Shown here piece after piece: positions 20,471 to 34,200 of a stretch of 64,000 nucleotides of DNA. Origin of the DNA: Puffinus mauretanicus (lineage: Eukaryota; Chordata; Aves; Procellariiformes; Procellariidae). The position numbers were made by a program, and so were the translations under genes. The notes under the pieces are model-generated. The model saw nothing but the letters and a program-made list of their open reading frames with translations, was not told the DNA's origin and made no database searches. The DNA lies in contig JAJKFH010002438.1 in NCBI GenBank assembly GCA_023333565.1, positions 62,001 to 126,000 of the forward strand. The letters are read 5' to 3'. The stretch's first letter is position 1. Each line of letters begins with the position of its first letter.

Positions 20471-22424
20471 AGGTTCGTATCAATGGATCAGAGCTCTCTG
20501 TGCCATTCTCAGTCTGAGGTACCTGGGGCTACCTGCTTGGAAATATTGTGGCTTTAATAGCAATGGTAGCTAAGTAGGCTGTTAGAGAGTTGAACGAGAA
20601 AGCGTTTTGTCCTTTTCCTGACATGTGGGTATGTGAAAGAAGAGAATTTTTGACATTTCCACTTTCTCTGCATCATGACTAACAGTTTTCTCATCTCCAT
20701 AAGCCTAAGTTCAATGATAAAATGAACATACTTAAAGGAATTTTTGCAGTTGTCCTGCCCTTCTCACCCAGGTAGAGTTGACAATGTAGTGGGGAACCAT
20801 GGGATAACGCATATTTATTTGTAAGCCAATGGGAAGCATGGGTGAAGGTAAAATACTTTTTCATTCAGCCATCCTCCTCTGAATAGATACAGCTGCTTCT
20901 CCTCGATGCACATGTGATTTGAAGCCCTGTGGCCTTAGAGGAGAAGAGTCAGTATCAGCTGGGGATGGGGGATACCTGGATGCACCCGCCCTATTAGAGA
21001 AGAGAGGGCATTTGGAAATCAGAAGAAACCTAAGTCAGTCAAACTGACCTGACACCAGTGTCCTTACAGGTAAAAATGGATGAACAGCAGCAATAATGGA
21101 GGACGGCAATGGTTTGTGCTGGTTTACGCAACAGCATAGGCACAAGTGCTCTTTCAGGCCACAGTGATACCTTGTAGGTCTGATCAGGTCTCTTGGGTGT
21201 AGATCATAAAGGTGCTGAGATACCAATGTATCTGCTCAACCTCAACCTCAGCCCAGCACCCCTCAAAGCAGACACAAACCGCTGCTTAACCCCGTAGACA
21301 TCTCTGCTAGTCAGGGTAACGTAAATGCATCCTGGAGACAATTATTCCCAAGTGAAACCGTACGCCTAAGACCAGGGAGCGGAGGAGCTGTCTGGAGGTG
21401 TTGCTGACTTTCCAGTGGCTGTAAGAGGAGAACAGGAGCAGAACTCAGTTTTCTTAGTAGAGACGTCAAGTATTGCTCCCAGTGCCTGAGAACACCCCGC
21501 TTAACCACTGCAACAGAAGGGCACAGGTCTCCTCTAGGTCTTTTCATATCTGCCAGCCCCACGTGGGTGTCTCAGACTACTCTAGGTGTCTCAGATGGCA
21601 CGAGGCACCTCTCTTTAGGCAATTCAGTCAAGCCCCAGATGACTAGCTTAGCCAACTCAGAGACCCAGGTTGAGGTGTTTCCAGGTGCACCAAGAGTCTT
21701 AGCTCCCACGTAAGAGTAGTAACAACAGTAAACTGGTCAGCAGAGTTATTCTGCTTGCCCTGAAGTGGGCAAGAACAGCTCAATTTGTTGGCCCGACGCA
21801 GGCATCTAGTGCTGTTTGAGATGTCCTAGGGTCTCCGAAACACCCATGAAGGCCCTGCAGACATGATGCGGGATGAACAGGTCATCTGTGACCTCCAACG
21901 TGGGATATCCTAGGCCATTTCAAGGGCTCTAAATAGCATAAGCATATGTGGTGCGTATGCACCCATAGCTGGTGCATCCAGATACCGGACTGTGGATCCC
22001 TAAGCTTAGAAGGATGAGTCTGTGAGCTGAATCCCACTTTAAGGCCTTTATTCACTTTCCTAAACCTGGGCCATGTTAGATACTCCAGGGCAACTCAAAT
22101 GGCATCGATGCCTGCATTTATTTAAAAAATTGAGCTCTAGGGGTCTAATTTGTAGCTGAAGGTGAAATTCAGTGAATCCTATTGTTAACAAATGAGCCCC
22201 AGGTGACATCCCACAGGCCCTAAGTGGGAACTGTGCCCAAAAAACCACCGATTGCAACGGGACTGCTTTCTAGGGGATAGGTGCATGCAGACTATCCCTG
22301 TGACAGAATCGCCAGACCCCCAAGTAATTGGACTTATGTGACCTATAGAGCACCTCTGGCATTAGTTTTATCCCATTCAACTTCTGGCGCTGAGGATCCA
22401 TAGGAAAAGATTGCTTACCCTTCT
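20471..22424. other. Intergenic DNA, no gene seen
   Basis: No exon or well-defined repeat is recognised. The part at about 21550-22000 is rich in AGGTGTCTCAGA-like phrases and may be a decayed interspersed repeat, but I cannot assign it. Confidence 0.5.
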
Positions 22425-22446
22425 TGTGGATGTGGCCACATCCACA
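22425..22446. repeat. 22-bp perfect palindrome
   Basis: Half-site TGTGGATGTGG (22425-22435) is followed with no spacer by its exact reverse complement (22436-22446). The two halves meet at GGCC. Confidence 0.95.
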
Positions 22447-22571
22447 TAATTTGTGCCACACCAGCCTTGGTCTCTGATCCTGGTGTAATCATGCCACACA
22501 CTGGAGCACCCCAACTGCCCCAGACCCTGGATCCTCCTGCTCAAAATAATAATAAAATAAAAAGCAGGAAC

Positions 22572-23315
22572 CTTCACAGCCTCTCTGGGCAATTTGTTGC
22601 ACTACTTGACTGTCTTCATGGTGAAGATGTTTTTCCTGATATCCAGCCTGAACCTCTCTTGTTGCAACTTATGCCCCCCTCTCGCACCCTGCCATATGCC
22701 AAAAAGCCCTGCTAAAACTTCTTGAGAAGTTCCTCATAGACATCAGGGGAGGGCACCGCTGTTAGGTGCCCCCAAAGCTGTCTCTGCTCCAGGCTGAAGA
22801 AGCCCAACTCCATCAGCCTCTGCTGGTAGGCGAGGCCCGTCCAACCATGCTGGTGGCCCTTCACTGAACTCTCTCCAGTTTGCCCATTACTTTTCTGTAC
22901 TGGAGGAACCAAAAATTGGATGCAGTATCTAGACATAGATACTGTGTCTTTGAGGGAGTCGGGGGGGCGATAATCACTTCCCTCATTGTCCTGGCTCTGC
23001 TGCTCTTCATGCAGCCTAGGATGTTGGCTTGCTTTGCTGCCAGGACACACTGCTGGCTTGTGGTCACCTCCCACCAGGACCTACTAGGTCCTTTTCAGCA
23101 GAGCTCCTCCCCAGCCTGTCCATCCCCAGCCTTTCTCACTGCAAGCACCTCTTCCTTCTCAGGTGCAGGTCTCTGCATTTGTCTTTCTGGAATTTCACGA
23201 AGTTCCTGCTGGCCCTTTCTTCCAGCCTGTCAAGGTCGCTCTGAATGGCAGCCCTGTCCTTGGTCACCCCCCATCAATTTGGTGTCATCTGCAAACTTGA
23301 CAGGATGGGAAATGA
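22572..23315 (-). mobile_element. CR1 LINE fragment, 3' end missing
   Basis: Plus-strand phrases such as CAGCCTCTCTGGGCAATTTG, TGTTTTTCCTGATATCCAGC and GGTGTCATCTGCAAACTTGA are typical of the reverse complement of avian CR1. The minus strand encodes KFADDTKLMGG, the catalytic FADD box of the CR1 reverse transcriptase. The copy has stops and frameshifts. Unusually, the CR1 3' tail is absent: similarity stops at about 22572 beside an A/T-rich AATAATAATAAAAT patch. Confidence 0.8.
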
Positions 23316-26300
23316 AGCGGTGTGAAATATGGATGTTGCCCTTGCACTTGCCTTGGGTTGCACTTGTCCTTCTAAAGGTGGCTGAACCTACCGCAAGTCC
23401 AGGCTGAGGAGATAGATAGCACATTATGGTATCTCACCCACTCCTCTCTCCTCTTACTTTCATGCCAAAATGAGAATAAATTCAAAACCAAAGAAACCCC
23501 AGAAGGTGCTAACAAAGGAAACAGAGGTTGTTCTCCAGCAGGCACGTTGTAACCAGTCACACAGCACTCTCAGAGCACACCTGGGAGGCAGGACCGGGAT
23601 TTCTGCTCACACCATGCTGTAAAGCACACTCTTGGGCCATGCTTTCGCTTGTCCAGACACCTACTAGTGCTTATGTATGCCCTCAGTAGAGACGAAGCCA
23701 AGGCTATGGCTGCAGCATTTCAAGGCCATCCTTGTGCTTGCAGGTGACAGGAATCCACCCACCCACCCATTTCCTTGTTAACCAGGTGTCAGCGTGCCGC
23801 CAGCAGCCAAAGACATTCTTCCTTTCCACAGGCATGAGCACAACTTGTGGCACAAGGTTGAGGGCCTCCTGCTCTCCTGTTTTCATCCCAACTTTTTTTT
23901 GCAGCTCACCTTTGTCCCCACACTCTCAGCAAACCTCAGGTTTCCAGCAATCTTGTGGGCAGGGTAAAGGAAAATAATAAAACCACCATTCAGTAAAGGA
24001 CTGAGAACACGCTGACTAAAAAGATGTGAAGACCTTGACCCGCGTATGTGCAGGGAGAGGAAGGGGTCATGAAGGGCCATTTCTCCTCCCCTTCCCACAT
24101 CCCAGGTTCCTGTCTCAAACCATGGCCATACACAGATCGAGGAGAAACAAGCCCAGCAAATGAGGTTGCATAGGCAGGTCTGATTGCAGTTAATTTTTTT
24201 TTTTGCAAACACCATCTGCCAAGCCAGTGGATCCCATGGTCACCTTCAAGCGCTACCACAAATTCCCACATGAGATGTCCCACTTGCCTGTCCCCTTCCA
24301 AGCACCTTCTTCATGACTGGGGATGCTTACTTACTAGACAGCTCTCATTTGTGCCAAAATATATTTCCCAATAAAAAGAAAACCCTAGCACTGTCCCATC
24401 CTGGCCCATGTGCCTCCCTTTTAGTGTTCCTGCTACCTCACAAAAGAGTTATAGCTGCATCCAACTCCTGAACACCAGCAGCGGGGCTGTGGGGTGGACT
24501 GGGAGGTGTGAGCGTTTTCACAACTACAGAAATTGTCCCCATGCTTATGCCACAGCCTGACTGTTTATATCTTCAACGTCTCGGCAAAATGGCTTGTCGC
24601 TGGGTCAGAATGCAATTTCTTTACTGCAAATCACCTCCGTGCGCCTGGTGCAGGAGCAGATGTCAGCCATAAATTTACTCTCAGTGGAACAGAGCTCCTG
24701 GATGAGAGGTCATGTTCCCAGGTGTGAATAAATAAAAAGCGCATCATGGAAACAACACCAAGCAGCTGGGTTGTAACTTTGCATGGAGGGCAAACAGGTT
24801 CAACGGGAGGCATTCACGGTGTCCCCTTCTCCTCCAGCCTCGTTTTCTTCAGCTCTTTTAGCCTTACTCTTTTCTATTAACAGCCATCTCCCTGCTTGCT
24901 GACTACCCTCTTCCTTGGCCAAGTGCAGAAAGGTTTCTTACCTACAGCCCCCAGGGCTGTGGACTTCAACCCAGGGGACTGGTGCCAAGTTGCCTACTTA
25001 GACATAAGAGCTTTTGCGTGGCCAGCCCTTGGGCCCAGTTAACCAAGGTGTTTGGTTGTTTGAGCACCCCTGTACACCTATCGGGAAAGCCGGAGAGATA
25101 CCACCAGAGGTGGGTCAGACCTTAGCTTGACCTATCGTGTATCCGAAGAAACTCCTTGTTCTCCGCTGAAGGAGAGTGAGGAAGGGATCCTGGTGCAGAG
25201 ACCTGACTTCAGCGTCCCGGTTGGGTGCTCAGCGCGTGGTAGCTGGACACGGTGCCTCGGGGCGTGCCTTCTGCCAGGAGCCCTTGCGCTCCAGCAATGC
25301 ATTTCTGGGCTTGCCTAGAAACTTGAGATCTTCAGCCTTCAAGGTCTAAGGAAACAAAATACCCAGAAAAACAAAACAAAACCAAACCCCTTCAAAATAG
25401 ATTTTGTGCGGCAAAATCCACCCGTGCCCTTGGGAAAGCAAGCTTGTGAGGAGCATGACTATCGGTGCTGGAAGCTCTCTCGAGTTCCGCTTCTGCGTGT
25501 ACGCAGAACTGCCTTCCCCTGAGCAGCCTTCACCTGCCGAAGGCTTGCAGGGCACCTGAATGGCTGCAGGGCTTGCGTTCACGGTGCGCTCACCACCGCT
25601 CCCATTTGACGTTCGGTTGCCCAGCCGTGCCTGGGGAACAGCCCGCGCGCCACTGCTGTTTTGGACTGACAGGCATCAAAGGATACCTTCTTCTTCTGAG
25701 CAGAGCCCTTCAGGGCCCCATGAGGAACTGTGTTTTGCCTTCCCCAATTAATATGCAAAAGTAAGCAGCATGATTCAGCCACGGGGCACTGCAGCGTTCC
25801 TGTATCCCTTTTACTCTTACCAGCATCTTGGATTTTATGCTTGGAGCATCGTTCTTTCCCCATTCCTCGCCTCTCAACTGGTCCTCTCTCATCCAGTTCC
25901 CATTCCTTTTCTTCCTATGAGTAATTCTTGTTCTCTGCTCTGTATTCAACAAGTGTTTGAAATGAATGAAGGAGGTGATTAATTATTTAGGATTGTACAA
26001 GGGAATCTAACTGGGTGCAGAGGGAAGAAATTAAGCAAGTGAGACGTGAAGGCTGAAGATCAGGAAAATATTTCCTTAAAGTGAAATGTAATAGAGGGCA
26101 AGCCTGCCTCTGGGGCAGCATGGGAAGTTTCTCCTCCCGTGGGATTTAAGATTGCAAAGAGCAGAAAACGGTCTTTAAGAGTAATCCTTCTGGGACAATG
26201 TTAGCTAGCCCAAAGGGCTGTGTTTGTCTCTCCCTCCTAGCACAATGTGTGTGAGAAAGCACTGAAACGAGAACACAAAGAGACTTATTCATGCTGCAAA

Positions 26301-29300
26301 CTTAAAATGCAGTGGGCAACTTCCCTTCAGTGCAAACAACTCTCTTTTATAACCTGCTTGAAGACATTTTTTTATATATCCTTATTACTCAAGTAATTAA
26401 TTTTCAACAATGAGTGTGAGAGGACACTGCATCAGCACAGCAGGTAAATTTGGGACTGAAAAGAAAGCGCGCTAGCCCTTAAAATGAGAGTTATTTGTGA
26501 AGACTACATCTAAGATTTCTAATAGTTCTCTGAGCAATATCAGGGTTTTCTGCTTTCATTTGCTGTGCTGTCTCCTTTCATTACAGAATGTCCTAGCACG
26601 AACCTATCTGCCACGCTCTTGAATCCTTTTATCTCTCATTAACCCTACTTTTTTTTCTTTCATTGATCACTTCCTTTTCATGCAAAGACTTGATATGTTT
26701 AACCTTCATAATCTTCCTACTTTGCAGTTGTGGGTCTGTAATTACAGACTGTTCGAGGGCTCACCTAGCAATAAATCAATTTGCGCTAATTGAACAAAAA
26801 CTTGCTCAAAAACCTTCTCACTGAAGTGATCATTCTGCCTTTTTTGGAAAATTTTGTAGCTCAGAAATAGCACACAAACTTGTTGCTTATGTGAAGTCTC
26901 AGGATTTCTTTGGCAATTCACAAAGCCTATTCTGGCTGCAGACAAGGTGGTACCTTCACCTGAGCGAGGCTGCGGGCTGTGGGCAACCCAAGGAAACCGT
27001 GAGTGGCCAAATGTTGGCTTGGCTGAAGCCCATCGTTAGTGGACAATATTGTCACATACAACAGTGTGACATTTTAGTGCTACAGACATCCATTCCAGCC
27101 TGTCTGAGGGCATTGCAACTTAGCTCATCCACTGAAATGGCTAAAATTTTGCTGCCTTTTAATAGCTTCATTAGCTATGTTCAACACTTAAAATACATCT
27201 ATGGGACACAACGCATCTCTGGAGCAATTCCCACTCTAGTGCTGAATTAGTTACCCCGAGCCCTCGAAGCTGCTGGAGCATTGTGTTCCTCTTGACCTAA
27301 TTAGAAAGGCAGAGCACAAGATCGTCTCACGCGGCAAAGTCAACACGCCTGATCCGCCTGTGTGCTTTGTGTGTAGCCTGCGGCTGGTGGTTCCTACACA
27401 CAGGGGTCTTAGGAGTTCATAGCGACCCCGCCACGTGCCGACGTTGGTGCAACCATCAGACATTTGGCAACACCTGCCGATAGGGACTCGCAGGTCTTGA
27501 AGCTTTTTGGGTGCCTGATGGCTGTGTGAGTTGATGGGACATATCTGCTAGCACTGAACCTCCAATCTACATTGGCTTGCAGAGCAGTACTGGCTAATAA
27601 TTAATGCTTTGTAACTTGCTGGTAATACCGGAACAATTTATCTTTGTTTTCCGTCAACTATTACATTGCAGGGGACTCCTGGCAACGCATGTTCTTCTCT
27701 TTTCTTTAATTTACTGCTGTTGAGATGAGGACTGCCTGGTGTCCCCGGGCAGAGGCTGTGTCTTCAAACCTTCAGTGCTCCAAAGAGCTGCCGGTGATTT
27801 CAGATTCCCGCAAACATAGGCTGAGGAAGGAGGAAAAATAATTTTACAGTACGGGATCCTGATGCTTCGGAGCTGTTCACAGGAAAAGACCCAAGGGGGG
27901 GGGGGGAATGCAGAAGTAACACAAGGGGAAGGTTTCTCATCACTTTCTGTTCCTCCCGGAGGATATTAGCTGCACATTGATGCCAAACAATATTGTGCAT
28001 GTTCTTTACTTTGGCACAATACCTCCTGCCTTGCTCTTTATCTGATCTCCTGGATAAATCAGTCTACTCATCTTCCAGATCATCAGAAATTTCCGGTGTA
28101 CCGGTAAGCAAAACAAAGCTTGTACATGTCCCAGTGGTTTCAGATTCCTTCCCTCTCATTTAATTAGTTCTTGTTGTAGTTAATGGCCACCACGTCTGCT
28201 CTCTATTTCTCCCTGTGGGTTATGAGAGTCTCATTTACAAATGATCTCAGGAGGCATCAGGTAGAAGAGGAGGGCTTTGCCACTCTGGCCCTCAACATTT
28301 TATTTATATTTTTGCTGAATCTTCATTTCCAGGCTAAACGTTGCAGCCAACTGACACCAGTGCAGGATAACCGGGTCAGTTTTTCCTGCACGCTGCCATT
28401 TTTTGAGGAACAAATTAACTTTACCACCTCTAACAGCCATCTCCTCTTTGACCACTGCAATGTGCCGCACAGGCTGTTGTTGTATATAGAGGGACTTGTG
28501 ACCAGCCTGGTCTTGAACAAACAGCTATAAGGTTCAGCAACTACCCATATGCCTTAGTGTCCCCACAGAAGTCTGAATGACATTTTCCTTCACAGAATAT
28601 CGAGGAATAATGATGGGCAAATCTGTGCATCCCTGCAAAGACTTCTCACTGACGGTTCGTAAGCAAACTTGAGGAGAAATGATTACGTGCTTTAGATTAA
28701 AGAGAAGCATTGGCAGGACCTTGGAAAGCTGTGATTTTGTCCATATAACATTTCAATGAGCAAAGTTGTGCCAGGGGAAAGAAGAGGGGGAAGGTTAGCG
28801 GTAAAAAGCAGCAGCTTTCAATTGCATTTAAAAAAAAAAAAAAAAAGAAAAAGTGCATTCTGCGAAAATATTTAAATGTCTCCTTACAGTGAAAAACCTT
28901 TCCCATCTGTTTTTTTCACATTTCTAAATAAGCGTATGATTATTTTTTAATATTTTCTCCATAGGGTGTTAAAGTGTTACTAAGTGACGCTGGTTCCTGA
29001 GCCTCTATTTTTAAGACCCCACCACGATTGCTTTGCAGCAAAGATGTGCCAAGGCTTGCATTTGACTCTGTAGGGCTCAAAGACTTCAAGTTCTCATTAT
29101 CACTATGGCAACTATTAATCATTCGTTCGTTGTAACACGATAAATACATGCCCTCAACTAGAAAGCATGTTGTAAATCACTGGAGTACCCTCAGAGCTGC
29201 TCTGCGTAGCACTAAGTCACCCAAAGGAAAGCACAAGTACAGCAGCGAGCATGTGAAAGTGCTGCAGCAAACCTTGTGATTTGGGTCAGCAGAAGAACAA

Positions 29301-30660
29301 GGTAATCATGTTCTCTGTTAGGTTTTTGTTTGATTTCTCAAAACAGTAAATGCTCAGGGTGTAAAGCATTTACTCTAAAAGGTAGAAGCTTAGAAGCATG
29401 GTAGTCATGCATGTTTCTGCCATGCACTGGGAGATGGTATGGTGACCCACCACATTACCTCCAAGGAGTTGGATCCACCATGCAAGGATGAAATTTCAGG
29501 TCTTGAAGACAGTATGGGTGCATCTGCAAGGATCTTCATTCTCCAGAACAAAGGTGATAAGTTTTTTCTTGGGCTCAGAGCTATACTGACATGGTTACAC
29601 TGTGTCATCTCAGAGCTAACATGAGGGTATCTCCATTGTGCTACACAGCATGAGTACATCCTTTGTATGGTTACAAACCAAGAGCCAGCATAAGACCTCC
29701 TCTGCTCTCCTCCCTCCTTTTTCTAGCCTGTGTAGACTCTTTCTAGTCACCAATCACAAGAAATGCTTGAAGGCAACATCTACTAAGAAATTTAAGCAGC
29801 CACATTAGCACCAAGCAAGACTCAGAAGACTCTCTTGGCCATACTACTACATTGTTGGCCATAGCAAAGCCCCTTCATTTCACTTCCCCTCACCAAGAGC
29901 AGTTGAGGCAGACTGCCTTATGTCCAAACTGACTGGGGAGAGCAGCCCGTGGAGCAGATGGGCCAGTGTGCACATTGGTCAGCAGCTTGACATAAGTTTC
30001 CCGTGTGATGCCTTATGGTCCTCAAACATTTTGGTGGAGGAAGGACTTCACCAGTAGGGCCCCCCAGTTCATATTTCACAAGCTGTTCCTGTTATATCTT
30101 TACAGCATGATGCTGAGGGTGAGTTCAGTGCCCCAGACCAGGGGATGAGGAGATGTCTGAGGGGCAAAGCCTGGTAGGAACATGTTAGAGAAGTGACCTG
30201 GTCCTATTTCTAGAGCCTACGCTGATTTATTGTGGCAGCTATGCCCAAGAACCTTCTCCAAGCGACTTAGCTGACTTACTCCAGAAGCAGCCCCTGCAGC
30301 CAACTAGCTTGCTCGTAGCATGGGGGACTGAGCGTAACCATAACAGGGCAAGAAGTGTCACTGGAGACTTCCCAACTGTCCCGAAACAACTTAGCGTTCA
30401 TCCTGACAGGCCACAATCAAGAGTAAAAGCCACCACCCAACATCACGTAGTCTTTGAACCTCTTTTGAGACAACTAATGATTTTTTTTCTTGGATCAATG
30501 TGAATTTTATACAGTGAGAACAGGCCTAAGGCCATCATTTATGCAGGTCCCTGGCACTGACAGCTGGTGGCAGCTTCAAAAGGCTCTGCAGGATCAGTAT
30601 CAGTGGTATCCCAGAGCATCTCCTTTGCTCCATAAGCAGGACAAGGGAATTGATTATTCG
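23316..30660. other. Intergenic DNA, no gene seen
   Basis: Mixed-composition sequence with short homopolymers (G11 near 27896-27906, A18 near 28829-28846). The open frames here are short, overlap on both strands and lack recognisable domains. An AT-rich part at about 26330-27240 has a conserved-noncoding look but cannot be tested by reading alone. Confidence 0.55.
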
Positions 30661-31236
30661 CTTTCATTTGGTTCTTGTGAGACCATATCTAGAGTACTCT
30701 GGCCAGTTTGGGGCCACCAAGAGAGTGATCAGCCAATTGGAGTGAGTCCAGTTTGGCGACAGTCTACGATGATGAGGGAGCCAGAGCATATGATGTGTGA
30801 GGTGAGACTGAGACAGCCAGTTTGTTCATCCTGGAGAAGAGACAGCTTCAGGGGAAGAGGAGAGGAGTGGGATCTTACAACTACCTTCAACAACCTAATG
30901 GGTGGCTATAAAGAAAATGGAGTCAGATGTTTCTCAGGGGCATACAACAAAAAGACAAAAAGCTACATGGACGGGATGGGCACAAGAATTTGCTGCAAGG
31001 ACAACTGCAATTAGATATGAGGAAGGAAAAGTTCACCCTGAAAGCAGTTAAGCACTGGAACAGAGGTCCTGAGAGGAGGTGGCATCCCCATCCTTGGAGA
31101 CATTAAAAATTCAGCTAGGCATGGCCCTGAGCAACCTCATCTAACATTGAAGTCCTGAGCAGTGGGTTGGACTAGGACCTCCCAAAGTCCTTTCCAGTCA
31201 AAATTGTACTATGATGCTGTGATCTTTTAATTAGGT
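30661..31236 (+). mobile_element. CR1 LINE 3' fragment, plus orientation
   Basis: GAGTACTCTGGCCAGTTTGG, CATCCTGGAGAAGAGACAGC and CTTGGAGACATTAAAAATTC are diverged CR1 3' sequence. They are followed by TCCTTTCCAGTCAAAATTGT and a decayed octamer tail (ACTATGATGCTGTGATC) at the right end. It is 5'-truncated, as usual for CR1. The 174-codon open frame across it is not a gene. Confidence 0.75.
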
Positions 31237-34200
31237 GATTCCTACCTAGCTAATCCCCAGCAGCACGTCACTGCAGAACACATGCTACTTAATCCACCGC
31301 TCTTAGATCTTTAGGACTGGAGTCAGTGAGGGGATCACTAGATGAACCCAGCTCTGGAGAGATCTTGTCTCCAGAGATTTATGAGAGCTAACTACATTCC
31401 TCGCTCAGCCGACATGACATTTTATTTTCTTTTATCCTGCCCCGCCAAATCCCTGTGCCCAGTTAGCAATTCTCCTCTGTGTTGTACAGAATCTGAAATA
31501 AAGAATTTAAAGATGTGTTAGCACCACCAGGAAAGGCTTTAGAATTAGCTGTACATCTTATATTCAGATTAATCAGGGAAATTATCACACACAATGTTCA
31601 TAAAGAGATGGATCCTGTGCTCCTAACAGAGGTTAAACTTGCAAAAAAAAATCAAAGGACGGTTTGCATCTGAGAACAGCAGGCTTAGTGGATGGAGAAG
31701 GAAAATCTTCTCATGGTATTTCTATTCAAGTCCAGCCTCAGCATAAGGTGATCACGTTATGTATTTAAAAATGAAAAACTCCCATTTTTCTGAAGGGAGC
31801 TTTATCGCAAGGATTATCTACAAAGGCTACGCAGGAAGATGTCACAGCAAGGAATAATGTGCCAGACTGGATAGGAGCAGCAGCAAAGGGGCTCCGTGAT
31901 GCCCGGCACAGTCGAGATACTGAGATAACGGCCTCTTTGTTCCATAAATGTTTTTCCGTAACGCTCATTGCTGAACTACCAGAGCACTTTCAAGTCATGC
32001 ACCAGGCAATATGACTAACATCTGTCATGTTTTTTTCCTTTCATCCTGTCCCCAGGGGCTTGCAGTCATGGGGAGGGGGAGTTAATTACATCATAGACAT
32101 ACATTTGTACGCACACATAGGCACCCACGCACATGCACACATATGCGCCGATGAAACCTCTTCCTTGCACACGTTGCTTTATTTTGCTTTTTGTCAGTAA
32201 GGGGAAGAGCTAGAAGATGTACTTTCCACAACAGTAGGGGGGGAGATTTGCAACAAATTTAAAAGCAGAGATGCATTTCTTTGAAGTTCTGAAATTCAAA
32301 GGTAGCACACCCAAAATTGCATCCTGCAAGTAAAAGACAAACATTATCTTAAAAAACATAAACAAAATCACCCCTCCTCGAAAAGTTCCAGCCCAGAATA
32401 CCCTTCCCTCTCCTCACAACAAACAACTTCTGGCTGCAAAAAGCAACATGAGACGTGGCAAGGCAAGAGCTCTAACGGTGTTCTCTTCCAAAGCAAACAC
32501 TCAATGCTTTCATTACAGTGAAAAATAATAATGGGAGACAGAGTGTACATGATGTAAACACCTTTAATGCAATTCTAATTTTATTGTTGCTTCAAGATCA
32601 CAGATTGTTATGGCAACTAAAGAGGGAAGGGGGGGGAAACCTGATCGCAGCATTAATTTGATACCAGATTCATTTGTTCCACGTTTGTGCTTCAACACAT
32701 GCATAATAAACAATCCCAGTTAAAGAAAAATAATAATATTGAAGCTATAACAATGGCATAATGTAGTATCCACTTAACCCCCGCGTCTGGTTAAAAAAAA
32801 AAATAAAATAAATAAAAATAAATCCTTTATGAGTCTATTACAGTTCCAGCTGCAATACAACTCGCATTATAATCAATAACACTTGTAAAGCAGGAAGGCA
32901 AATTTTCAGAAATACAGTCTGTCAAGGCACTGAAAACGGCTGGACTGACAACTGCAGCAGTAGCCTGACGTCCCAGCTGCAAACTCTGGGCAGGCGCCTC
33001 CTCAGCAGGAGTAGATCCCACTCCACTGCCTCAGACGGGATGTGGGCATTGCAACACCAAACCTGGGGATGAATTCCTGGGTGCTGATGTGCCTCCTCCC
33101 AAGGAAGGACAGGGCAACCTCTGGGTGCAGCCCTGCCTGGATGGGGAGGAGGCAGCTCTTGTGCTTTGTGAACCTGAGCCACGATGGTTGAGCCAGGATT
33201 TGGTTCCTAAGCTCAGACTGAGTGTGAGAAAACTCACTGCAGATAGGCAGCTCCCCCACGGGATAAGAGCACTTACCATGGATGTCACAGACCCAGCTCA
33301 AAACTCCGCATTGGCCATTAAAGCCAGCAGCTTGAACACATGTATGCTACCTTGGGTCCCCATCCACAAGGACTTGGGCAGAGCTCCATCTGTGGTGGAA
33401 GAAAAGTCTTTTACATCAGCTGCAAATCTCCTGACTGGTCTCAGGATGTGCAGGCGGCAGGAGAAGAGGCTGAACTTCTCAGGGTGGACCTGCAAGCCTT
33501 CTCCTAATGAATTTTGAGCTTTAATCACCACCACTGGTGAACATTTAAGTACGCAACGATCATTTTGTTAACTGACCCCCAAATTAGGTGTTTAAGGAGG
33601 CAGAGGGCACCTAAGTACTTTTGAGGTTCCGTGGCAGTTTCTTGCTGGGCCTCACAGGACCCTACCAAGCATGAGCTGTCCGAGAGCATGGAGTCATTGC
33701 CTACAGCCACACACAGAGATGGCTGATGAAAAATTCTGTTTCAGGAAATACTCTCAAGTTGGGAAGATGAGGACTGGGGGCAATAACAGAAACAATAAGC
33801 CCAGACAAGTGATATTGTGGTGGCTCAGATCTTCACTCAGGCTCAAATCTGGAACCAGCATGGGTGTTGGGTTTTTTTCTTCCACACAGATAAGCGTCTC
33901 TGTTACCCATCATTTATAAAACTGGTATAGGTAGGAAGTGGAATATATACATTTACATGTAAAGACACTCACACCCTCTCTATCAACAGGTCAAAATTCC
34001 TCCTTTCATCCTTCCTGAGAATAAAAACTAACTGCAAAACCCTAAAATTTTCCACTAACCAGAATACCCATTCTGTCCAGAAGATCAATAAGTGTAAAGT
34101 GGAAAAAGATTGAAGCTACTTAAATGAGGATTCTTAAGGGAACCATATCCATCTCTGATAAAGGGGAAAAAATAAGCAGCATCAGAGAAATGGAAGATAC

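Noticed and set aside
22880..23407. 175-codon open frame on the plus strand
   Set aside because: Antisense to the CR1 reverse transcriptase remnant; a shadow of the repeat.
30490..31014. 174-codon open frame on the plus strand
   Set aside because: Lies largely within a decayed CR1 3' region and does not match the CR1 reading frame convincingly.
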